A stretch of DNA of 30,263 nt. Origin: an uncultured Pseudomonas sp. (GTDB taxonomy: Bacteria; Pseudomonadota; Gammaproteobacteria; Pseudomonadales; Pseudomonadaceae). The stretch lies in the NCBI RefSeq assembly GCF_946885885.1, contig NZ_CAMPHN010000042.1:1-30263 (forward strand). The letters run 5' to 3'. The notes beneath the pieces are model-generated. The model was not told the DNA's origin. It saw nothing but the letters and a program-made list of their open reading frames with translations, and did not search any database. The translations under genes and the position numbers were made by a program. Shown piece by piece: positions 8,495 through 25,748 of this stretch; position 1 is the first letter of the stretch; every line of letters starts with the position of its first letter.

Positions 8495-9263
8495 GATCGA
8501 CCCTCGCGCCATTATCGATCCCAGCGCCAAGTTGGCTGACGACGTGGTCGTCGGCCCTTGGTCGATTGTCGGGCCGGATGTGGAAATCGGTGAGGGTACC
8601 GTGCTCGGTCCCAACGTGATCGTTAAAGGCCCCACCAAGATTGGTAAGTACAACAAGGTCTATCAGTTTTCTTCGCTTGGCGAGGATACGCCCGACCGTA
8701 AGTACAAGGGCGAGCCGACGCGCTTGGTGATCGGCGACCACAACATCATCCGCGAAGGCGTGACGATGCACCGTGGCACCATCCAGGATCGCGACGAAAC
8801 CACGGTCGGCGATCACAATCTGATCATGGCATACGCCCATGTGGGGCACGACAGCGTGATCGGCAACCATTGCATTCTGGTCAATAACACCGCGCTGGCG
8901 GGGCACGTGCACATCGGCGATTGGGCGATTCTGTCCGGCTATACGCTGGTCCATCAGTTCTGCCACATCGGTGCCCATAGCTTCGCCGGCATGGGTTCGG
9001 CGATCGGTAAGGACGTGCCGGCTTATGTGACGGTTTCCGGCAACCCGGCAGAAGCCCGTAGCATGAATTTCGAAGGCTTGCGCCGCCGCGGTTTCAGTGC
9101 CGAGGCGATCCAGGCTCTGCGCCGCGCCTACAAGACGGTATATCGCCAAGGCCTGACCATCGAGCAGGCATTGCTCGAACTGGCCGAACCTTCCGCGCAA
9201 TTCCCCGAGGTCGCGCTGTTCCGCGACTCCATCCAGGCGTCCAACCGCGGCATCATTCGCTAG
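8487..9263 (+). CDS. lpxA: UDP-N-acetylglucosamine O-acyltransferase
   Basis: First step of lipid A synthesis: transfers a 3-hydroxyacyl chain from ACP to the 3-OH of UDP-GlcNAc. The protein is 258 residues with left-handed beta-helix hexapeptide repeats through about residue 190 and a helical C-terminus. Catalytic His121 is in AHVGHDSVIGNH. Met169 (AGMGSA) is at the hydrocarbon-ruler position; in P. aeruginosa LpxA this Met selects C10 chains whereas Gly in E. coli allows C14, so 3-hydroxydecanoate is expected here. The start at 8487 gives the family N-terminus MSLIDPRAIIDP; the in-frame extension to 8418 lies inside fabZ and is rejected. Confidence 0.97.
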   Translation: MSLIDPRAIIDPSAKLADDVVVGPWSIVGPDVEIGEGTVLGPNVIVKGPTKIGKYNKVYQFSSLGEDTPDRKYKGEPTRLVIGDHNIIREGVTMHRGTIQDRDETTVGDHNLIMAYAHVGHDSVIGNHCILVNNTALAGHVHIGDWAILSGYTLVHQFCHIGAHSFAGMGSAIGKDVPAYVTVSGNPAEARSMNFEGLRRRGFSAEAIQALRRAYKTVYRQGLTIEQALLELAEPSAQFPEVALFRDSIQASNRGIIR

Positions 9264-9266
9264 ACC

Positions 9267-10400
9267 ATGGCCGATCCATTGCGTGTCGCCTTGGTCGCCG
9301 GCGAAGCCTCCGGCGATATCCTCGGTGCGAGCCTGATGCAGGCGTTGCGCGCCCGCCATCCGCAGATCGAGTTCATCGGTATCGGCGGCCCCTTGATGGA
9401 AGCGCAAGGCCTGACGTCGTACTTCCCGATGGAGCGTCTGGCCGTCATGGGGCTGGTCGAAGTGCTCGGGCGTCTGCCGGAATTGCTGATGCGCCGCCGT
9501 CGCCTGATCAGCACGCTGATCGAGGCCAAACCGGATGTATTTATCGGTATCGATGCGCCGGACTTCAATCTGGGCCTCGAACTCAAATTGCGCCGTGCCG
9601 GGATCAAGACCGTGCATTACGTCAGCCCGTCGGTCTGGGCCTGGCGGCAGAAGCGCGTGTTGCAGATTCGCGAAGCCTGCGACCTGATGCTGTGCCTGTT
9701 CCCGTTCGAGGCGCAGTTCTACGACGAGTATCAGGTCCCGGTGCGTTTCGTCGGCCACCCATTGGCCGATGCAATTCCCGCGCAGGCCGACCGAGCCGCC
9801 GCGCGCGAGGCCCTGGAGTTGCCCCAGGATAGCCATGTGGTGGCGTTGATGCCCGGTAGCCGCGGTGGCGAAGTGTTGCGGCTGGGCAGCCTGTTCCTCG
9901 ATGCGGCGGTGCGTTTGCGCACTTTGCGTCCCGGCGTGCGTTTCGTCCTGCCCTGCGCCAACCCCGAGCGTCGGCGGCAGCTGGAAGAAATGCTGGTGGG
10001 CCGCGATCTGCCGCTGACGCTGCTCAATGGCCGTTCCCACGAGGCGTTGGCCGCCTGCGATGCGGTATTGATCGCATCCGGCACCGCGACCCTGGAAGCC
10101 TTGCTGTATAAGCGGCCGATGGTCGTGGCCTATAAGGTCGCTCCCCTGACCTATCTGATCCTCAAGCGTCTGGTGAAAAGCCCCTATATCTCGTTGCCTA
10201 ATTTGTTGGCCGAGCGCCTGCTGGTGCCCGAGTTGATCCAGGATGCGGCCACGGCGGAGTCGTTGGCGCAGCTGTTGGCGCCGCTGCTCGAAGGCGGAGA
10301 GGTGCAAACCCTGGGTTTCGATGTGATTCACCGGGCGTTGCGCCGCGACGCCTCGGTGCAAGCGGCCGAGGCCGTGCTGACCCTGGCAGGGCGCGGCTGA
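9267..10400 (+). CDS. lpxB: Lipid-A-disaccharide synthase
   Basis: A peripheral-membrane GT19 glycosyltransferase that joins UDP-2,3-diacylglucosamine and lipid X to form the beta-1,6 disaccharide of lipid A. The 377-residue protein has the N-terminal glycine-rich [10 protein letters not shown] motif, the [10 protein letters not shown] segment, [25 protein letters not shown], and the C-terminal [21 protein letters not shown] typical of the GT-B nucleotide-sugar site. It starts three bases after the lpxA stop. Its own stop overlaps the rnhB start by one base. Length is normal. Confidence 0.97.
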   Translation: MADPLRVALVAGEASGDILGASLMQALRARHPQIEFIGIGGPLMEAQGLTSYFPMERLAVMGLVEVLGRLPELLMRRRRLISTLIEAKPDVFIGIDAPDFNLGLELKLRRAGIKTVHYVSPSVWAWRQKRVLQIREACDLMLCLFPFEAQFYDEYQVPVRFVGHPLADAIPAQADRAAAREALELPQDSHVVALMPGSRGGEVLRLGSLFLDAAVRLRTLRPGVRFVLPCANPERRRQLEEMLVGRDLPLTLLNGRSHEALAACDAVLIASGTATLEALLYKRPMVVAYKVAPLTYLILKRLVKSPYISLPNLLAERLLVPELIQDAATAESLAQLLAPLLEGGEVQTLGFDVIHRALRRDASVQAAEAVLTLAGRG

Positions 10401-10996
10401 TGCAGCTGGGGCTGGACTTCACCCTGGTGCAGGAGCTGGTCGCCGGCGTCGACGAAGTCGGCCGTGGCCCGTTGTGCGGCGCGGTGGTGACCGCGGCGGT
10501 GATTCTCGATCCGCTACGGCCGATTGCCGGTCTGAACGATTCGAAAAAGCTCAGCGAGGCGCGCCGCGAGAAACTCTTCGACGAGATCCGCGAAAAGGCC
10601 TTGGCCTGGTGTATCGCCCGTGCCGAAGTGGAAGAGATCGACCGTCTGAATATTCTCCATGCCACCATGCTGGCCATGCAGCGGGCGGTCGAAGGCTTGA
10701 GCGTCATCCCCAAGTTGGCGCTGATCGACGGCAACCGCTGCCCGGTATTGCAGGTGCCCAGCGCCGCCGTGGTCAAGGGCGACAGCCAGGTGCCGGCGAT
10801 CGCCGCCGCTTCGATTCTGGCCAAGGTCAGCCGTGACCGCGAGATGCAGGTGCTGGACGCCCAATACCCCGGTTATGGCATCGCCGGGCATAAAGGCTAT
10901 CCCACGCAGGTGCATCTGGACGCCTTGCGCCGTCTGGGGCCTACGCCGATTCATCGGCGTTCCTTCGCGCCAGTGCGTGAGTTGCTGACCGACTAG
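10400..10996 (+). CDS. rnhB: Ribonuclease HII
   Basis: Cleaves RNA in RNA-DNA hybrids and at single ribonucleotides misincorporated into DNA, starting ribonucleotide excision repair. The 198-residue protein contains the four acidic metal ligands Asp18 and Glu19 ([12 protein letters not shown]), Asp110 (ALIDGN) and Asp146 (KVSRDREM), plus LNDSKKLS and the [11 protein letters not shown] region. The ATG overlaps the lpxB TGA. Its position between the lpx genes and dnaE is conserved in pseudomonads and links it to replication. Confidence 0.97.
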   Translation: MQLGLDFTLVQELVAGVDEVGRGPLCGAVVTAAVILDPLRPIAGLNDSKKLSEARREKLFDEIREKALAWCIARAEVEEIDRLNILHATMLAMQRAVEGLSVIPKLALIDGNRCPVLQVPSAAVVKGDSQVPAIAAASILAKVSRDREMQVLDAQYPGYGIAGHKGYPTQVHLDALRRLGPTPIHRRSFAPVRELLTD

Positions 10997-11001
10997 GTCG
11001 G

Positions 11002-11029
11002 CTTGCGGCTTCGAGCTTGCCGCTTGCCG
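11002..11029 (+). repeat. Heptamer repeat tract, four units, rnhB/dnaE gap
   Basis: Four consecutive 7-base units read CTTGCGG, CTTCGAG, CTTGCCG, CTTGCCG immediately after the rnhB stop. The first three align with units in the two other heptamer loci (15768-15788, and the complement of 26597-26617) with few differences. Only one orientation is present here. A -10-like TACAAT follows 12 bases later. Confidence 0.75.
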
Positions 11030-11041
11030 CCGCCTTGGCTG

Positions 11042-11047
11042 TACAAT
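11042..11047 (+). promoter_or_regulatory. Candidate -10 element for dnaE
   Basis: TACAAT matches the sigma-70 -10 consensus at five of six positions and lies 39 bases before the dnaE ATG. The adjoining CCCCGCC resembles the sequence after other candidate -10 boxes in this window. A TTGCCG at 11017-11022 could act as a weak -35 with a 19-base spacer. This is pattern matching only. Confidence 0.4.
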
Positions 11048-11085
11048 CCCCGCCTTGTCGTTTTCGTGTTTTGTATAGGACCGCC

Positions 11086-14604
<3,519 letters not shown>

Positions 14605-14607
14605 TTT

Positions 14608-14626
14608 GCGGGGCTGCTAGCCTCGC
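14608..14626 (+). terminator. Weak hairpin after dnaE
   Basis: An eight-pair stem, GCGGGGCT with AGCCTCGC (one G-U pair), with loop GCT begins three bases after the dnaE stop. Only TTGT follows, not a real T tract, so it may stabilise the mRNA end or pause transcription rather than terminate on its own. The rest of the 161-base gap to accA holds a possible TATAAG -10 at 14700-14705 with no convincing -35. Confidence 0.4.
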
Positions 14627-14765
14627 TTGTCGGTCTCGACGCTAACCAGGCTCTGCATTGCTGTTGTAGAACCTGGTGTCGACCCGAATGCGCCTGCCGT
14701 ATAAGGTAGTGCGCGAAATGGATATAGCCCCCGGCCGCTTGGCCGTCGACGCAAGACGGATGCCT

Positions 14766-15716
14766 ATGAACCCGAATTTTCTCGATTTCGAACAGCCGAT
14801 CGCCGACCTGCAAGCCAAGATCGAAGAGCTTCGCCTGGTCGGTAACGATAACTCGCTGAACATCAGCGACGAGATCACCCGCCTGCAGGACAAGAACGGC
14901 AGCCTGACCGAAAGCATTTTCAGCAATCTGACCAGTTGGCAGATCGCGCAACTCGCTCGTCATCCGCGCCGGCCTTACACCCTCGATTACATCGAGCACA
15001 TCTTCACCGAGTTCGACGAACTGCACGGCGATCGGCATTTCTCCGACGATGCCGCGCTGGTCGGCGGTGTCGCGCGCCTCAATGGCGAGCCGGTGATGGT
15101 GATCGGTCACCAGAAGGGTCGCGAGGTGCGCGAGAAAGTCCGCCGTAATTTCGGCATGCCGCGCCCCGAAGGCTACCGTAAGGCCTGCCGCCTGATGGAA
15201 ATGGCCGAGCGCTTCAAGATGCCGATCCTGACCTTTATCGATACTCCTGGCGCCTACCCGGGCATCGACGCCGAGGAGCGTGGGCAGAGCGAGGCCATCG
15301 CCTGGAACCTGCGCGTCATGGCGCGCCTGAAAACCCCGATCATCGCCACCGTAATTGGCGAAGGCGGTTCCGGCGGTGCATTGGCCATCGGCGTTTGCGA
15401 CCAATTGAACATGCTGCAATATTCCACCTATTCGGTGATTTCGCCGGAAGGCTGCGCCTCGATTTTGTGGAAAACCTCGGACAAGGCGCCGGATGCCGCC
15501 GAAGCCATGGGCATCACTGCCGAGCGCCTGAAAGGCCTGGGGATCGTCGACAAGGTGATCGGCGAGCCCTTAGGCGGTGCGCACCGCGATCCGGCCGCCG
15601 CGGCCGAGTCGATCCGTCAGGAGCTGACAACCCAGTTGGCAATGCTTAAAGGCTTCGATACCGCTGCGCTGCTCGCGCGTCGCTACGATCGCCTGATGAG
15701 TTATGGGGTGGCCTGA
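14766..15716 (+). CDS. accA: Acetyl-CoA carboxylase carboxyltransferase alpha subunit
   Basis: With AccD it forms the carboxyltransferase that moves the carboxyl group from biotin to acetyl-CoA to make malonyl-CoA, the first step of fatty-acid synthesis. From the ATG at 14766 it has 316 residues beginning [16 protein letters not shown]. The crotonase-fold core includes [44 protein letters not shown] and [17 protein letters not shown], forming the acyl-CoA pocket and oxyanion hole. An in-frame ATG six bases earlier is possible, but the chosen start matches the family. The malonyl-CoA feeds the hydroxyacyl-ACP used by LpxA, LpxD and FabZ. Confidence 0.97.
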   Translation: MNPNFLDFEQPIADLQAKIEELRLVGNDNSLNISDEITRLQDKNGSLTESIFSNLTSWQIAQLARHPRRPYTLDYIEHIFTEFDELHGDRHFSDDAALVGGVARLNGEPVMVIGHQKGREVREKVRRNFGMPRPEGYRKACRLMEMAERFKMPILTFIDTPGAYPGIDAEERGQSEAIAWNLRVMARLKTPIIATVIGEGGSGGALAIGVCDQLNMLQYSTYSVISPEGCASILWKTSDKAPDAAEAMGITAERLKGLGIVDKVIGEPLGGAHRDPAAAAESIRQELTTQLAMLKGFDTAALLARRYDRLMSYGVA

Positions 15717-15723
15717 CGGCCAC

Positions 15724-15795
15724 AGCCGCAAGCCGCAAGCTGCAAGCAGAGAGGCTTTTGCTCTAAGCTTGCGGCTTATAGCTTGAGGCTTGCAG
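15724..15795 (+). repeat. Inverted heptamer repeat, accA/tilS gap
   Basis: The left arm has three 7-base units AGCCGCA, AGCCGCA, AGCTGCA (15724-15744). The right arm has four units in the opposite sense, CTTGCGG, CTTATAG, CTTGAGG, CTTGCAG (15768-15795). A perfect 12-base inverted repeat pairs AAGCCGCAAGCT (15730-15741) with AGCTTGCGGCTT (15766-15777). The tract fills nearly the whole gap, and its right arm runs to within eight bases of the tilS ATG. Its right arm matches the complement of the tract at 26590-26619 at 26 of 30 positions. Confidence 0.85.
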
Positions 15796-15802
15796 CTGCT
15801 CT

Positions 15803-17116
15803 ATGACCCTCGAATCCCATCTGCTGAAAGCCCTGGCGCCCTGGCGAGATGCGCCGGCTTGGCGCATTGCATTGTCCGGTGGGCTGGATTCGACGGTGCT
15901 GCTGCACGTATTGGTCAGCCTGGCGCAACGCGAGGCATTGCCGCCGCTTTCTGCCATTCATATCCACCACGGTCTCCAGTCGGCTGCCGATGCCTGGCCG
16001 GCCCATTGCCGTGCCTTGTGCGCGCGGCTCGGCGTGCCCTTGCAGGTCGAGTACGTGCAGGTCGCGCCGGGCGCCAGTGTCGAGCGTGCTGCGCGGGATG
16101 CCCGCTATGCCGCATTCGAAGCGGCGTTGGCGCCGGGCGAACTGCTACTGGTCGCCCAGCACCGCGACGATCAGGCCGAAACCTTGTTGTTCCGTCTGTT
16201 GCGTGGTGCCGGCGTGCAAGGGTTGGCAGCGATGCCGGCGAGCCGGCCGTTGGGCGAGGGGCATGTGTTGCGACCGCTGCTGAAGTGTTCACGAGCTGAA
16301 CTGCTGACCTACGCCGAGCAGCAGCAACTCGCCTGGATCGAGGATCCATCGAACGCCGACAGCCGCTTTTCCCGCAATTATCTGCGTCACCGGGTCCTGC
16401 CTTTATTGCAGGCGCGCTGGCCGCAGGCGCCGCAAAGCATGGCGCTGGCCGCGGAGCATCTGAGTGAGGCGGCGCAACTGCTCGACGAGCTGGCGCAGCA
16501 GGATCTGCGCTTGGCGCATTTGTCCATACGCTTTACCTGGTTGAATCTGCCCAGCTTGTCGTTACCGGCCCTGCGTGAGTTGAGCGAGCCGCGTCAGCGC
16601 AATGCCTTGCGTTGTTGGTTGCGTGCGCGCACGGCGATGCCGGATAGCGGGCATTGGGCCGGCTGGGAAGATTTGCGCGATGCGGCGCGCGATGCGGCAC
16701 CGCTCTGGCGGCTGGCGGCGGGTGAATTGCACCGGGCCGACGAGCGGCTGTGGTGGTTGGCGGGCGCCTGGCTGCAAACGCCACAGCTACCGGAACAACC
16801 GCTGCAGGCCGATCAATGGTTAGCGCTACCGAATAACGGTGCGGTGTTATTGCAAGGGCGGGCGCCCCTAGGCGAACTGCAGCTGACTTATCGTCAGGGT
16901 GGCGAGGCGATGGAAGTGCCGGGGCGAGGGCGCCGCGATCTCAAGCGCCTGCTCAACGAGCGTCATGTGCCGGTTTTTCTCCGTACGCGTTTGCCGCTGT
17001 TGCTACAGGATGGGCGGATAGTGGCCGTAGCCAACTTGTCTGGATTGGATGGCCCGGCCGATGGGCGATGGCGATTGATCTGGCGGCCACCTATCGATGA
17101 TCAAGGTTTGAGCTGA
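15803..17116 (+). CDS. tilS: tRNA(Ile)-lysidine synthetase
   Basis: Modifies C34 of the tRNA-Ile CAU anticodon to lysidine using ATP and lysine, so that the tRNA reads AUA and is charged with Ile; essential. The 437-residue protein has the PP-loop ATPase motif SGGLDS at residues 25-30, HIHHGLQ, and AQHRDDQAETLLFRLLRGAG. It then has the TilS substrate-binding region and the C-terminal domain (from about 361, TYRQGGEAMEVPGRGRRDLK). The ATG at 15803 directly follows the heptamer repeat, and no good Shine-Dalgarno is seen; the nearest GAGG (15785-15788) is 14 bases away inside the repeat. Codon use is less biased than in accA or pyrG. Confidence 0.95.
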   Translation: MTLESHLLKALAPWRDAPAWRIALSGGLDSTVLLHVLVSLAQREALPPLSAIHIHHGLQSAADAWPAHCRALCARLGVPLQVEYVQVAPGASVERAARDARYAAFEAALAPGELLLVAQHRDDQAETLLFRLLRGAGVQGLAAMPASRPLGEGHVLRPLLKCSRAELLTYAEQQQLAWIEDPSNADSRFSRNYLRHRVLPLLQARWPQAPQSMALAAEHLSEAAQLLDELAQQDLRLAHLSIRFTWLNLPSLSLPALRELSEPRQRNALRCWLRARTAMPDSGHWAGWEDLRDAARDAAPLWRLAAGELHRADERLWWLAGAWLQTPQLPEQPLQADQWLALPNNGAVLLQGRAPLGELQLTYRQGGEAMEVPGRGRRDLKRLLNERHVPVFLRTRLPLLLQDGRIVAVANLSGLDGPADGRWRLIWRPPIDDQGLS

Positions 17117-17136
17117 TAAGGCCTTTCCGGTAGACT
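17108..17136 (+). promoter_or_regulatory. Candidate sigma-70 promoter for pyrG
   Basis: TTGAGC (17108-17113, in the last codons of tilS) and TAGACT (17131-17136) are separated by 17 bases, with four matches each to the -35 and -10 consensus. This would give a leader of roughly 150 bases before pyrG. The 179-base gap contains no other feature except the small frame at 17198-17275. Confidence 0.4.
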
Positions 17137-17197
17137 ACGCTCCCGTCTTATTAGAGCTTTTGTCGAGTCCATTTCTTTACGGAAAACGGTGTCGGCA

Positions 17198-19777
<2,580 letters not shown>

Positions 19778-19785
19778 TCGCTTGT

Positions 19786-19850
19786 TTATCCGGTCGCCGT
19801 TCTCAGGTAGAGTGCCGCCTGAACAGAACCTGACTTACGGGTCATAAAAT
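19786..19850 (+). promoter_or_regulatory. Candidate promoter region for eno
   Basis: The 147-base gap between kdsA and eno should contain the eno promoter. TTATCC (19786-19791) and TAGAGT (19808-19813) are 16 bases apart. A second -10-like TAAAAT (19845-19850) has no clear -35. A short hairpin, CCGCC/GGCGG (19856-19869), follows. I cannot choose between these. Confidence 0.25.
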
Positions 19851-19852
19851 AG

Positions 19853-21214
<1,362 letters not shown>

Positions 21215-21230
21215 GTGTAAGCGTGGTAAA

Positions 21231-21259
21231 AGAGGGGGCGGCGCGAGTCGCCCCTTTTT
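21231..21259 (+). terminator. Rho-independent terminator after eno
   Basis: The stem pairs GGGGCG (21235-21240) with CGCCCC (21249-21254), extended by A/G-T pairs outward, with loop GCGCGAGT, and ends in five T bases (21255-21259). It begins 17 bases after the eno stop. It ends about 20 bases before the ftsB start, leaving very little room for a separate ftsB promoter. Confidence 0.85.
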
Positions 21260-21279
21260 CGTCCGGAAATCTGCCCGTT

Positions 21280-21558
21280 ATGCGTAACTCTTATTGGTTG
21301 GTTGCGGTCCTGGTCGTGCTGCTGGCTGGCTTGCAGTATCGCTTATGGGTAGGCGACGGCAGCCTGGCGCAGGCTACTGAGCTGAGGCAGCAGATCGCCG
21401 ATCAGCAAAGCGAGAACCAGCGTCTGCTGGAGCGCAATCGCATCCTCGAGGCGGAAGTCCGCGAGCTGAAGAAAGGTATGGAAACCGTCGAAGAGCGCGC
21501 CCGCCACGAACTCGGCATGCTCAAAGAGGGCGAAACCCTCTATCAGTTGACCGAATGA
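21280..21558 (+). CDS. ftsB: Cell division protein FtsB
   Basis: A bitopic inner-membrane protein that forms the FtsQLB complex and signals septal peptidoglycan synthesis to start. The 92-residue protein begins MRNSYWLVAVLVVLLAG, a single membrane segment near residues 5-22, followed by LQYRLWVGDGSLAQ and a leucine-zipper-like coiled coil (about 28-70). It ends in the family motif VEERARHELGMLKEGETLYQL. The frame is open to 21211, but that runs back through the eno terminator; the ATG at 21280 matches family length. GGAAA about 11 bases upstream is a weak ribosome site. It overlaps ispD by four bases. Confidence 0.94.
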   Translation: MRNSYWLVAVLVVLLAGLQYRLWVGDGSLAQATELRQQIADQQSENQRLLERNRILEAEVRELKKGMETVEERARHELGMLKEGETLYQLTE

Positions 21559-22262
21559 ACTCTCCCGCATTGCCTCCTTTCTGGGCGGTGATTCCGGCCG
21601 CCGGTATCGGCAGTCGCATGGCCGCGGATCGTCCCAAGCAGTACCTGCAACTGGCCGGCAAAAGCATTCTCGAACACACCCTTGGCTGTTTTCTCGACCA
21701 TCCGTGCCTGCGCGGCCTGGTGGTCAGCCTCGCCGCGGACGACCCTTATTGGCCGCTATTGCCCTGCGCAAGCGACAGCCGCATCAGGCGCGTCGATGGC
21801 GGTCGCGAGCGCGCGGACTCGGTGCTCAATGGCTTGCTGGGTTTACGCGAGCTAGGCGCCAGCGAACAGGATTGGGTGCTGGTGCACGATGCCGCTCGGC
21901 CCAACCTGCAACGCGCCGATCTCGATCGGCTATTGGCCGAGTTGGCGGACGATCCGGTTGGCGGTTTGCTTGCGGTGCCCGTGCGCGACACGCTCAAGCG
22001 TATCGGTGCGGATGGGCGGGTACAGCAAACCATCGATCGCTCGGTGATCTGGCAGGCCTACACGCCGCAGATGTTCCGTCTGCAAGCGTTGCGCGATGCC
22101 CTTGGCGAGGCCCGCGCCGCCGGCGTGGCGATCACCGATGAGGCGTCCGCGCTGGAGTGGGCGGGGCAGGCGCCGCGGTTGATCGAAGGCCGGGCGGATA
22201 ACCTGAAAATTACCCGTCCGGAAGATCTGGACTGGCTGGCGCGCCGCTGGCAATCCAGTTGA
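21555..22262 (+). CDS. ispD: 2-C-methyl-D-erythritol 4-phosphate cytidylyltransferase
   Basis: Third enzyme of the MEP pathway: couples MEP to CTP to give CDP-methylerythritol. The 235-residue protein has the nucleotidyltransferase signature IPAAGIGSRMAADRPKQYL with Arg21 and Lys28, plus VLVHDAARPNL and VPVRDTLKRI. It overlaps ftsB by ATGA, implying translational coupling. In many gammaproteobacteria ispF follows directly; here ispF lies 4.5 kb further on, beyond a leftward pair of genes and the formaldehyde genes, as in other pseudomonads. It converges with the next gene across only 14 bases. Confidence 0.96.
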   Translation: MNSPALPPFWAVIPAAGIGSRMAADRPKQYLQLAGKSILEHTLGCFLDHPCLRGLVVSLAADDPYWPLLPCASDSRIRRVDGGRERADSVLNGLLGLRELGASEQDWVLVHDAARPNLQRADLDRLLAELADDPVGGLLAVPVRDTLKRIGADGRVQQTIDRSVIWQAYTPQMFRLQALRDALGEARAAGVAITDEASALEWAGQAPRLIEGRADNLKITRPEDLDWLARRWQSS

Positions 22263-22276
22263 TGATCTGCGGCCTG

Positions 22277-23437
22277 CTAGAAACGATAAATCGCCGCCGC
22301 CCCGCTTTTGCTCGGCATATGTTCGCGCGGCATGACCAGCACCTCGCCGCCGAGCTCGAGCACCCAGGCGGACAAGTCGTCGAGAAGATCGGGTGCGTCT
22401 TGCGTTTCGGTCGCCACCTGCACCTGACCGCTGTCCCGTTCGATATGCCCGTGAAGTTCTCGCTCGGCCTCGACCAATAGCGTCGCCACCCGGTTTGCCA
22501 CTATGGCCTGGGCGATAGCCTCGAGCTTGTCGCTGGCCAGGCCTTGGGCCTGCGCTTCGCCATAGCGATCCAGTAAATGCGCGAGACGCTCCAGATAGCG
22601 GGGTTGCATCGTCTGCCAGGCTTTGTCACGCAGCTCGTCGGGGGACAGAGCGGACGGGTCGCAGTCGATGCTGTCGTCCATCAGCATCGGGTTGCGACTG
22701 ATGCGCCGAAAGTGCGTCTGATGCTCCGGCAGTGCGGCGAGAATCAGCGGCAGTTCGGCGGGATGCGAATGGTGGTTGAGTATGGCTTGGTCGACAGCCT
22801 GGAAATAACGATCCCGGTCTCGGTCGATTTCGCCCTGTTTGCCGCTGCCACCGGCTTCCACTTGCATCGAGGCGCCTCGTTCGCCAGCGCGGCCGAAGCC
22901 CTGGGGGAGGCCGCTTTGGCTCTTTTCGGTCAATGCGCTACCGAGTGCCTGTTCCAGGGTACGGGGTACCTGCGTGGCCAGTGGCATCTCGTCGAGCGCC
23001 TCGCGATTACCCTCGAACAGGCGCACCGAGTCGCGGCTGAGGCAGAGAATCTGAAAGCGCTCCACCGATTGCGCGAACTGCAGCAGCGGTCTCAGGTGGG
23101 GGCGCCGGTCGACCGTCGCGTGCTCCGCCACCGGGTGTTGCAGATGGTAGGCGCGGAAGGTGCCCGGCGCGCTGAACACTGCAATGCCGTCGCCGGTGTG
23201 CTCCCAGAACTGGGGCTCGTCGAGCAGCGCCTGTAGCGGATGCAGCAACTCATCGGCTTGTTCCGGTGTTCGTTGGCGTACCCGTTCGTGCAGTTGGCGC
23301 AGCGAATTCTCGAAGCGGATCTGATCCTGCTGGCGCTCGGGAATACTGCGGTGTGTCGGCTGATAGAGCGAGATGCAGGGCGCTTTGCATTCGCTCAGAA
23401 GCTGCTTGAGCTGTTCGCGATTGAGCGGAGCGTTCAT
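22277..23437 (-). CDS. eRF1-like protein of the baeRF family 3 type
   Basis: A 386-residue protein that I assign to the bacterial archaeo-eukaryotic release-factor-like group (baeRF, family 3). Support comes from the N-terminal CISLYQPTHRSIPERQQDQ stretch with RFENSLRQL, the acidic and hydrophobic middle, a Gly-rich loop near residues 176-202 (containing GGSGKQGEIDRDRDRYFQ) where eRF1 carries its GGQ loop, and the C-terminal LGGEVLVMPREHMPSKSGAAAIYRF typical of these proteins. Members are thought to act on ribosomes in stress, but I know of no settled function. The start at 23437 is preceded by AGGAG at good spacing. It may be transcribed with the LysR gene upstream, across a 123-base gap. 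Family call by eye; moderate certainty. Confidence 0.7.
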   Translation of the reverse strand: MNAPLNREQLKQLLSECKAPCISLYQPTHRSIPERQQDQIRFENSLRQLHERVRQRTPEQADELLHPLQALLDEPQFWEHTGDGIAVFSAPGTFRAYHLQHPVAEHATVDRRPHLRPLLQFAQSVERFQILCLSRDSVRLFEGNREALDEMPLATQVPRTLEQALGSALTEKSQSGLPQGFGRAGERGASMQVEAGGSGKQGEIDRDRDRYFQAVDQAILNHHSHPAELPLILAALPEHQTHFRRISRNPMLMDDSIDCDPSALSPDELRDKAWQTMQPRYLERLAHLLDRYGEAQAQGLASDKLEAIAQAIVANRVATLLVEAERELHGHIERDSGQVQVATETQDAPDLLDDLSAWVLELGGEVLVMPREHMPSKSGAAAIYRF

Positions 23438-23560
23438 GGCAAGTCTCCTGGCTAGCGGTCGAAGCGTCGCTCGGCGAATGGCGGCTGAGCGTGTTTCGCT
23501 GAGGTATGCATTTCGACGGAGAGTGGCCGCTTGGGGTTCAGAGCGATTGCTCGCGCCGCG

Positions 23561-25682
<2,122 letters not shown>

Positions 25683-25688
25683 GTCGTC

Positions 25689-25735
25689 GGGTGCGCGGCG
25701 CGCACCCCCCTGATTTTTGGTGCGCATGGCGCACC
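25689..25735 (+). repeat. Two consecutive GTGCGC palindromes between adhC and fghA
   Basis: The first hairpin is GGGTGCGC (25689-25696) with GCGCACCC (25700-25707), a perfect 8-pair stem with loop GGC. The run CTGATTTTT (25710-25718) follows, giving terminator character. The second is GGTGCGC (25719-25725) with GCGCACC (25729-25735), a 7-pair stem with loop ATG, followed by CTAC. The two share the GGTGCGC core and look like copies of one REP-like repeat. They fill most of the 66-base gap and end just before the fghA ribosome-binding site. Confidence 0.75.
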
Positions 25736-25748
25736 CTACGGAGGGCCC

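Noticed and set aside
8451..10361. A 636-codon antisense frame opposite lpxA and lpxB
   Set aside because: lpxA and lpxB happen to share a frame, so one antisense shadow spans both. No family features.
14605..14765. A gene or RNA in the dnaE-accA gap
   Set aside because: No conserved frame or structured RNA is evident beyond a weak hairpin and a lone TATAAG box.
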